From Helicobacter sp. TUL (GTDB lineage Bacteria > Campylobacterota > Campylobacteria > Campylobacterales > Helicobacteraceae), in contig NZ_NESU01000003.1 of assembly GCF_002287135.1 (NCBI RefSeq), forward strand, positions 1 to 64,000: a stretch of DNA of 64,000 bases, written 5' to 3'. Both the position numbers and the translations under genes were made by a program. A model generated the notes under the pieces. The model was not told the origin of the DNA, did no database searches, and saw only the letters and a list, made by a program, of their open reading frames with translations. Below are positions 59,207 through 64,000 of this stretch, piece by piece (position 1 is the stretch's first letter; every line of letters begins with the position of its first letter).

Positions 59207-60724
59207 ATGCGATCTATTACGCGTCTTTTGGCAATCTTGTATGTCTATGCATCATCGGTTGCTTTGGCTAATACTCTTGAATACTCCACGCTTTCCCCAA
59301 GTCTTGAGGAACTTACACAATTTAGTGAATTAGCTAGTTATGATTTGTTGCATTCTGAGTTTGTTACAAAAGGTGGGGATAAAAAAATTCTTGCAATTTC
59401 GGATTTTTATAATCTCGCAGATTTTACATTAGATTCTACATTGTTGGCACGCGTATTTTTGCAGCATATTAAGGATTCTAAAGTATTTACTCTGACTAAT
59501 GCTATCGCTGGTAATGCTTCAAACACTGACCCCATGCTAGATACTATCCGTGCTAGGCGCAATACGCTTGAGTTTGGCGATGTGATACCAAAAGGGGCAT
59601 TACTTGCTCCAAAATATTCTCTAAGCGGTAGAATTTCTAGTGATGTGAAAGAATTGGGTAGTAAAACAATCATACAATACAACATCATCTTAAGTATCAC
59701 AAACTTAGAATCTGGAATCTTAGAGTGGGATTATGTAGATTCTATCAAAAAAACCTATGAGGGTAAGATACCCGAGAGTTTTTTTACACAAACGCGTTAT
59801 GGATTAATCTGCTCTGGTAGTCTCAATACCGATATGACACAAAAAGAGGCTTGTGAATTAGCTATAGCCGAGATTTGGGAAGGCAGTTTTCAAAATATTG
59901 CGGCTAATAAACAATCTTATATAGTCAAATACGCCAAAAAGGCTTGTGATTTGGATTCTGCATTTGGGTGTAGGGCATTGGGAGCATCATATCGCTATGG
60001 TGTTGGGGAAAAGCAGGACTTTACCAAAGCCCTGCAGTTTTATAATAAATCGTGCTCTAATGCCGATGGGAATGGGTGCTATAATGTAGCGCTTATGTAT
60101 CAAAATGGACAGGGAGCGGCACAAAATTTAGATGAAGCTCAGACATACGCTTATAGATCTTGCACATTGGATTTTGAGGCTGGTTGTGTATTACACGAAA
60201 AAATTTTGGCTCTTATGCAAAAAGATACTCTCACTCAACAAGCAGAAGAATTGTTGCAGCAATGCGAACAAAATGACAGCATTGCGTGTGGAAATATTGC
60301 TTTTTACTATGATCACGGACTTCAAGGTGCAACTCGTAATCCTACAAAAGCAGTATTTTTTTTTCAAAAGGGTTGTGAACTAGGTGATGTCAATAGCTGT
60401 TATCAGATAGGATTGTGGCATGTATCTGGACTTGGTGGCACACTCAAAGATTGGAGTATCGCGGCTCAATATATGGAAAAATCTTGCCATATTTATACAC
60501 GCGAACAAGCTTGTGCCAACACCACACACCAAAAACAATGTCAAGGGAATTTTGAAGTTTATAAATCTAACGCATGTTTTTCTTTGGGATCACTCTATGA
60601 GCATGGCGGTATTAATCTAAAGCAAGATACTAAGAAGGCTTTGGAGTGTTATCAGGAATCTTGTGATATGGGATTGGAGAATGCGTGTGTGTATTTTAGT
60701 AATCTCAAAGAAAGCCTCAAATAA
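59207..60724 (+). CDS. exported protein: LpoB-like domain fused to cysteine-paired Sel1 repeats
   Basis: 505-residue secreted protein with signal peptide to about residue 21 (VALA). Residues about 50-185 resemble the CsgG-related fold of the penicillin-binding-protein activator LpoB: KKILAISDF, then LLAPKYSLSGRISS (about 130-145) and NLESGILEWDYVDSIKK (about 166-182). From about 245 to the end there are Sel1-like repeats with paired cysteines seven residues apart (ACDLDSAFGC, SCSNADGNGC, GCELGDVNSC, SCDMGLENAC), as in Helicobacter Hcp proteins. It has no lipobox. The mix suggests a periplasmic, disulfide-held scaffold near peptidoglycan; function unproven. ATG follows GAGG. Confidence 0.78.
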   Translation: MRSITRLLAILYVYASSVALANTLEYSTLSPSLEELTQFSELASYDLLHSEFVTKGGDKKILAISDFYNLADFTLDSTLLARVFLQHIKDSKVFTLTNAIAGNASNTDPMLDTIRARRNTLEFGDVIPKGALLAPKYSLSGRISSDVKELGSKTIIQYNIILSITNLESGILEWDYVDSIKKTYEGKIPESFFTQTRYGLICSGSLNTDMTQKEACELAIAEIWEGSFQNIAANKQSYIVKYAKKACDLDSAFGCRALGASYRYGVGEKQDFTKALQFYNKSCSNADGNGCYNVALMYQNGQGAAQNLDEAQTYAYRSCTLDFEAGCVLHEKILALMQKDTLTQQAEELLQQCEQNDSIACGNIAFYYDHGLQGATRNPTKAVFFFQKGCELGDVNSCYQIGLWHVSGLGGTLKDWSIAAQYMEKSCHIYTREQACANTTHQKQCQGNFEVYKSNACFSLGSLYEHGGINLKQDTKKALECYQESCDMGLENACVYFSNLKESLK

Positions 60725-60733
60725 GGACAAGAT

Positions 60734-61999
60734 ATGCAAATAATATATATTTGTGCTGGATTGTTGCTAGTGTGTGTCATTGTCCTTTGTGCTGTGCTTG
60801 TGCGAAGTAAATTCCAAAACGCTACATTGCGCAAGGATTTACAGACACTGCTTACACACAATCAAACACTTATACATAACGAACAGATACTACAAACTAA
60901 AATTAGAGAATCTAGCGAACAATACACAAAGCTATTGCAAGAAAATGCTAGATTGCAGGCGTATATGGATTCTAATGCGACACTTTTGCAAACCCTTGAG
61001 CAAACATATGCCCAAAATCTTGCCACACTCAAGAGTGAATTTGCCCAATCATTACAGATTCAATCTCAAGGTATGCTCCAACAAAACAAACTCTATCTTA
61101 TGGAAGATTCTAAGAAGATTTTAGAATCTGTGTTTGCTCCTGTGCGTGAGAGTATGCGTGAATACAAAGAACACTTGATAGCTAATGAAACCAAGCTAGA
61201 AACGAATATCAAAAATATGTTTGCATATACTCAAGATATAGGACAAAATGCAGATAAACTCGCGCAGATTCTAAAGGGCGATAAGAAAATCCGTGGCAAC
61301 TTTGCCGAGATTCAGCTAAAAAATGTTTTGGAGCATAGCGGATTAATTGAGGGAGAACAATACAAACTCCAAGAGCATTTTAGCCTTGAAGGCAGTGGGT
61401 ATCGTCCTGATGCGGTAGTGTATTTGGATAAGCAAAAAAGTATTATTATAGATTCTAAGTTTCCGCTACCAAATGATTTTAGCTTCCAATCTGTTGATGT
61501 GAATGTGTGCCAAGAAATTGCACGCAATCTCAAAAATCGTATTGATGAATTAGCCAAAAAGCCTTACGCAAATTTTCAATCCCATACATATGAATTTGTG
61601 TTGTTATTTATTCCTTATCAAAATATTCTTGATCTTGCACTAAGCGTAGATAATGGAATCTATCAATACGCATATACAAAAAAGGTGTATCTTACGACTC
61701 CTCACACGCTTTTTATGGCATTAAAAACTATTGAAGTAAGTTGGGTGCATATCCAAAGCGATGAAAAAGTGCGAAGTGCTTTTGAGGAGATAGGCAAGTT
61801 TTATGATAAATTTGTAGGCATTACAGAGGATTTTATGAATCTAAAAAAACTCATTGAGCGTTTAGGAAAGCAAAGTGATGAGATAGATTCTAAGCTTATA
61901 AGTGGCAGGGGCAGTCTTGCCTCAAGGTTTGAATCTCTAAAAAAACTTGGCGCCAAAACAACAAAAGTCTTGCCTACAAAGGATTTTGCAGATGTATAA
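60734..61999 (+). CDS. rmuC: DNA recombination protein RmuC
   Basis: 421-residue protein with one N-terminal membrane segment (about 3-22), a long coiled coil (about 25-150) and the RmuC nuclease-like domain: RGNFAEIQLKNVLEHSGL (about 184-201), RPDAVVYLD, IIIDSKFPLPNDF and FVLLFIPYQNIL. RmuC limits recombination at inverted repeats or stressed forks; the DSK segment is the expected PD-(D/E)xK-type core. AAGGA precedes the ATG, which overlaps nothing; 9 bases after the preceding gene. Confidence 0.92.
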   Translation: MQIIYICAGLLLVCVIVLCAVLVRSKFQNATLRKDLQTLLTHNQTLIHNEQILQTKIRESSEQYTKLLQENARLQAYMDSNATLLQTLEQTYAQNLATLKSEFAQSLQIQSQGMLQQNKLYLMEDSKKILESVFAPVRESMREYKEHLIANETKLETNIKNMFAYTQDIGQNADKLAQILKGDKKIRGNFAEIQLKNVLEHSGLIEGEQYKLQEHFSLEGSGYRPDAVVYLDKQKSIIIDSKFPLPNDFSFQSVDVNVCQEIARNLKNRIDELAKKPYANFQSHTYEFVLLFIPYQNILDLALSVDNGIYQYAYTKKVYLTTPHTLFMALKTIEVSWVHIQSDEKVRSAFEEIGKFYDKFVGITEDFMNLKKLIERLGKQSDEIDSKLISGRGSLASRFESLKKLGAKTTKVLPTKDFADV

Positions 62000-62030
62000 T
62001 GGTGGCTATGTGTATATGTTTCTAATATGC

Positions 62031-62036
62031 TATAAT
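62031..62036 (+). promoter_or_regulatory. -10 box of the GT39-like gene
   Basis: TATAAT in GCTATAATCAATCC, about 34 bases before the ATG. Confidence 0.5.
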
Positions 62037-62070
62037 CAATCCTAAAACACCAAATACCACAAAGGTTGCT

Positions 62071-63279
62071 ATGCAAACTCTACGCACAACATTTTTCTTT
62101 GTTATCCTCCTTGTCGCACACATTGCGAGTTTGCTATTTAATATCAATGAGATGAGCATTCATCATACAGAAGCCTTTGGATTTTTTTATGATAGAGGGT
62201 GGCTGTTTTCTTTGGTGAGATTTTCTTATGAGCATTTTGGGCATAATGATTTTGCGCTGCGCGCACCATTTTTAATCTTGCATACATGCAATGTGTGTCT
62301 GCTTTATGCAATTTCTCGAATCTATCTCAAAAAACCCTCTGATGCGCTATTGTGTGTTTTTACCTTTATGATATTGCCGGGGGTGGTTTTTAGCTCTGTG
62401 ATTATTTCTAAGGCCACTATTATTATGAGTATTGCGCTTGTTTGTGTGTATTGGCAGCTTAGATTCAAACGCAATGCATATATCCTTCCTACCATAGGTG
62501 TATTTTTAGATGCTGGGTGTAGCGTGTTGTTTTTGGGAATGTTTTTTTATGCGTTACGCCAAAGACACACATATTATATGGTTTTTGCGCTTGCGTGTTT
62601 TGCGATTAATATGAATCTCTTTGGTATTGATGTGAGCGGACATCCACAGAGTTATTTTTTGGATACATTGGGTGGGCTTATCTTTTTGTTTTCACCATTA
62701 TTACTTGTGTATTATGTGTATTCACTTATTTATTCTATCAAGCGTTATGATGATTTTATGAGTTATGTGAGCTTGAGTGCAATTGTGTTTGTGCTTATAC
62801 TTTCTTTGCGACAAAAGGTGGATATAGCTACCCTTATTCCTATGAGTGTTGTAGCTTTGCCAGTGCTTATAAAACGATTTGTAAGCGATATACGAGTGCG
62901 TTTGCCACAATTTCGCAAACCATATATTGCGCGATTGGTTGGTATCATCGCTCTTGCGTGTTTGCAAACAGGCGTGCTATATGCCAATAAGCTTGTATAT
63001 TTTCTTGATGTAAAAACACATTTTGCAAAATCGTATTATTATGGCAAGGATTTGGCACATAAGCTGCATTCTATGGGGATTCATGCAATCACAACTCCGG
63101 ATAAACGCCTAGAGTTACAATTGCGTTTTTATGGCATTAGCAATGATTCGCCAAAACTCTTGCAACGCACAACAGATTCTACGCACTATGATATAGCCAT
63201 AGAGTATTTAGGTAAGGCAGTGGCATATTATGAAATCCTTTCCCAAGCACCATCGCATAAGCCTAGCGCCACACCATAG
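62071..63279 (+). CDS. polytopic membrane protein, GT39/ArnT-like
   Basis: 402-residue integral membrane protein with about nine hydrophobic helices and a small soluble C-terminus (about 315-402). The first periplasmic loop NEMSIHHTEAFGFFYDRGW and the following FGHNDFALRAPFLILHTCN resemble the first loop and second helix of GT39-type (PMT/ArnT-like) glycosyltransferases, which take sugars from polyprenyl phosphate. The acidic pair is not perfectly conserved, so activity is uncertain. A conserved neighbour is not known to me. ATG follows AAGG. Confidence 0.65.
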   Translation: MQTLRTTFFFVILLVAHIASLLFNINEMSIHHTEAFGFFYDRGWLFSLVRFSYEHFGHNDFALRAPFLILHTCNVCLLYAISRIYLKKPSDALLCVFTFMILPGVVFSSVIISKATIIMSIALVCVYWQLRFKRNAYILPTIGVFLDAGCSVLFLGMFFYALRQRHTYYMVFALACFAINMNLFGIDVSGHPQSYFLDTLGGLIFLFSPLLLVYYVYSLIYSIKRYDDFMSYVSLSAIVFVLILSLRQKVDIATLIPMSVVALPVLIKRFVSDIRVRLPQFRKPYIARLVGIIALACLQTGVLYANKLVYFLDVKTHFAKSYYYGKDLAHKLHSMGIHAITTPDKRLELQLRFYGISNDSPKLLQRTTDSTHYDIAIEYLGKAVAYYEILSQAPSHKPSATP

Positions 63280-63293
63280 TATTAGGCGCTAAT

Positions 63294-63980
63294 ATGAATC
63301 TCATTGAGCTTTTGCTTGTTTTTGCACTTGTGGCTATTGCGTTTGTCTTTAGCCTCCCAAGACAGAATCAAAGCCTATTTGTCGCGCAACACACACTCTT
63401 ATATGAATTGCAAAATGCCCAGATTCTAGCACTCACAGATCACAGGCATTTTACCCATAGCGCGCAAGTAGATACACTCCATACGCTCTATCCTTCGGTG
63501 AATCCAAAGAAGCTTATGGCATATTCTAAAAATGCCTTATGGCAGGTGCAATTTCATATAGGAAAGATATATGCGACTTCAAGCTTTTCGCTTTATGTTG
63601 ATACGCCACGAGATTCACTAAGCACGGATTTTGATTCTCGTCCTATGGCAGGAGATATTATTGCTATGGATAGCACACGCCGATGTATAAGTGGTTATAA
63701 CAATACAAATACATCTTTTGATTGTAAAAACAATCTTTCTATCAATGCGCGTTTGGGTGAGAATCTAGGAATAGGGTATATGGAGATTTTTTCTCCTAGC
63801 GTGTGTGGGGAGCGCGAGAGTGGGCGTGTGCATTTTGATTCTTTGGGGTTTGTGTATTGTGCCAAAACACCATTAGCATTTATAAGTCCTTATGAAGTGC
63901 GACTTAGCAAAAACACAAAACAAAAGTCTGTGTGTATTTTGCCACAGGGCAAGATTATAGGTGCAAACAATGGTTGCTAA
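63294..63980 (+). CDS. pseudopilin-like protein without a prepilin leader
   Basis: 228-residue protein. The N-terminus MNLIELLLVFALVAIAFVF is that of a mature type IV pilin (Glu5 and hydrophobic helix), followed by a Cys-rich globular part with six Cys (for example RRCISG, SFDCKN, YCAKTP, the last residue Cys). Upstream in-frame codons (LGAN before the Met) include no ATG, GTG or TTG, so no leader with the usual Gly cleavage site can be made. It may be a GspH-type minor pseudopilin of a transformation or secretion machine. The next frame starts 11 bases before its stop. Confidence 0.7.
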   Translation: MNLIELLLVFALVAIAFVFSLPRQNQSLFVAQHTLLYELQNAQILALTDHRHFTHSAQVDTLHTLYPSVNPKKLMAYSKNALWQVQFHIGKIYATSSFSLYVDTPRDSLSTDFDSRPMAGDIIAMDSTRRCISGYNNTNTSFDCKNNLSINARLGENLGIGYMEIFSPSVCGERESGRVHFDSLGFVYCAKTPLAFISPYEVRLSKNTKQKSVCILPQGKIIGANNGC

Positions 63981-64000
63981 TATTACGATTTTATGCGATT
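63970..64000 (+). CDS. possible start of a downstream gene (partial)
   Basis: ATG at 63970 overlaps the pseudopilin stop by 11 bases and stays open to the window edge (MVANITILCD). Ten codons are too few to name it; only the tight overlap supports it. Confidence 0.35.
   Translation, partial: MVANITILCD

Overview
The window is a stretch of a low-GC epsilonproteobacterial chromosome, almost certainly a Helicobacter and more likely an enterohepatic (non-pylori) species. Pointers to this are the futalosine menaquinone gene mqnC, the slt-galU-(small membrane protein)-murA and bamA-mqnC-M16 peptidase blocks that I recall from H. pylori, BamD next to Lon, a DUF115/Maf-type protein, a Hof-like outer-membrane protein, a secreted cysteine-rich Sel1 protein, AAGGAG-type ribosome sites and TATAAT-type -10 boxes. 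No rRNA, insertion sequence, prophage or CRISPR array was seen. There is one tRNA gene, tRNA-Glu.

Layout. 0-3.4 kb: end of an unrecognised gene, a LysE/RhtB exporter whose N-terminus may be frameshifted, a DUF455 ferritin-like protein, a methyltransferase with a G10 tract (probable phase variation), a rhodanese and YggT. 3.4-7.6 kb: lytic transglycosylase, GalU, a small membrane protein and MurA (envelope precursors). 7.6-12.9 kb: histidine-rich outer-membrane protein, DnaG, a PP-loop ATPase, a YciI protein and an anchored protein with a Ser/Thr/Asp linker. 12.8-16 kb: ruvC and dnaA diverge around a first set of DnaA boxes, and dnaA-dnaN brackets a second set that carries a DnaA-trio. This looks like a bipartite replication origin, and the G/C strand bias changes sign here. 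16-31.2 kb: gyrB, polA, rpoD, groES-groEL (with a CIRCE operator), alaS, bamD, lon. 31.2-33.2 kb: acetate-type symporter and its DUF485 partner on the minus strand. 33.6-39.2 kb: a complete tripartite RND efflux operon. 39.3-43.5 kb: aroQ, pepQ, DUF115 protein, bioD. 43.6-44.9 kb: gdhA. 45.2-50 kb: bamA, mqnC, M16-like protein. 50-52.7 kb: cinA-like, ppk2, tRNA-Glu, DUF305. 52.7-56.8 kb: minus-strand operon argF, a small conserved protein, hemN, and a CCG-domain Fe-S protein. 56.9-60.7 kb: an MMPL/RND-type exporter diverging from an LpoB-like/Sel1 fusion protein. 60.7-64 kb: rmuC, a GT39-like membrane protein, a pseudopilin-like protein, and the start of another frame.

Most of the window is housekeeping: replication initiation, DNA synthesis, primary sigma factor, chaperonins, envelope assembly, menaquinone and haem synthesis. 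The most unusual signals are (1) the odd palindrome AGAWTCT, roughly 10-15 times more frequent than base composition predicts, found in all reading frames and between genes, with eight copies packed into about 160 bp of one gene; (2) the intact origin architecture, with paired inverted DnaA boxes and a DnaA-trio; (3) a G10 slippage tract inside a methyltransferase; (4) an apparent LpoB-like plus Sel1 fusion sharing a symmetric divergent promoter with a lipid-type exporter; and (5) a histidine-rich surface protein. All functions are inferred from sequence read by eye; no database search was run.
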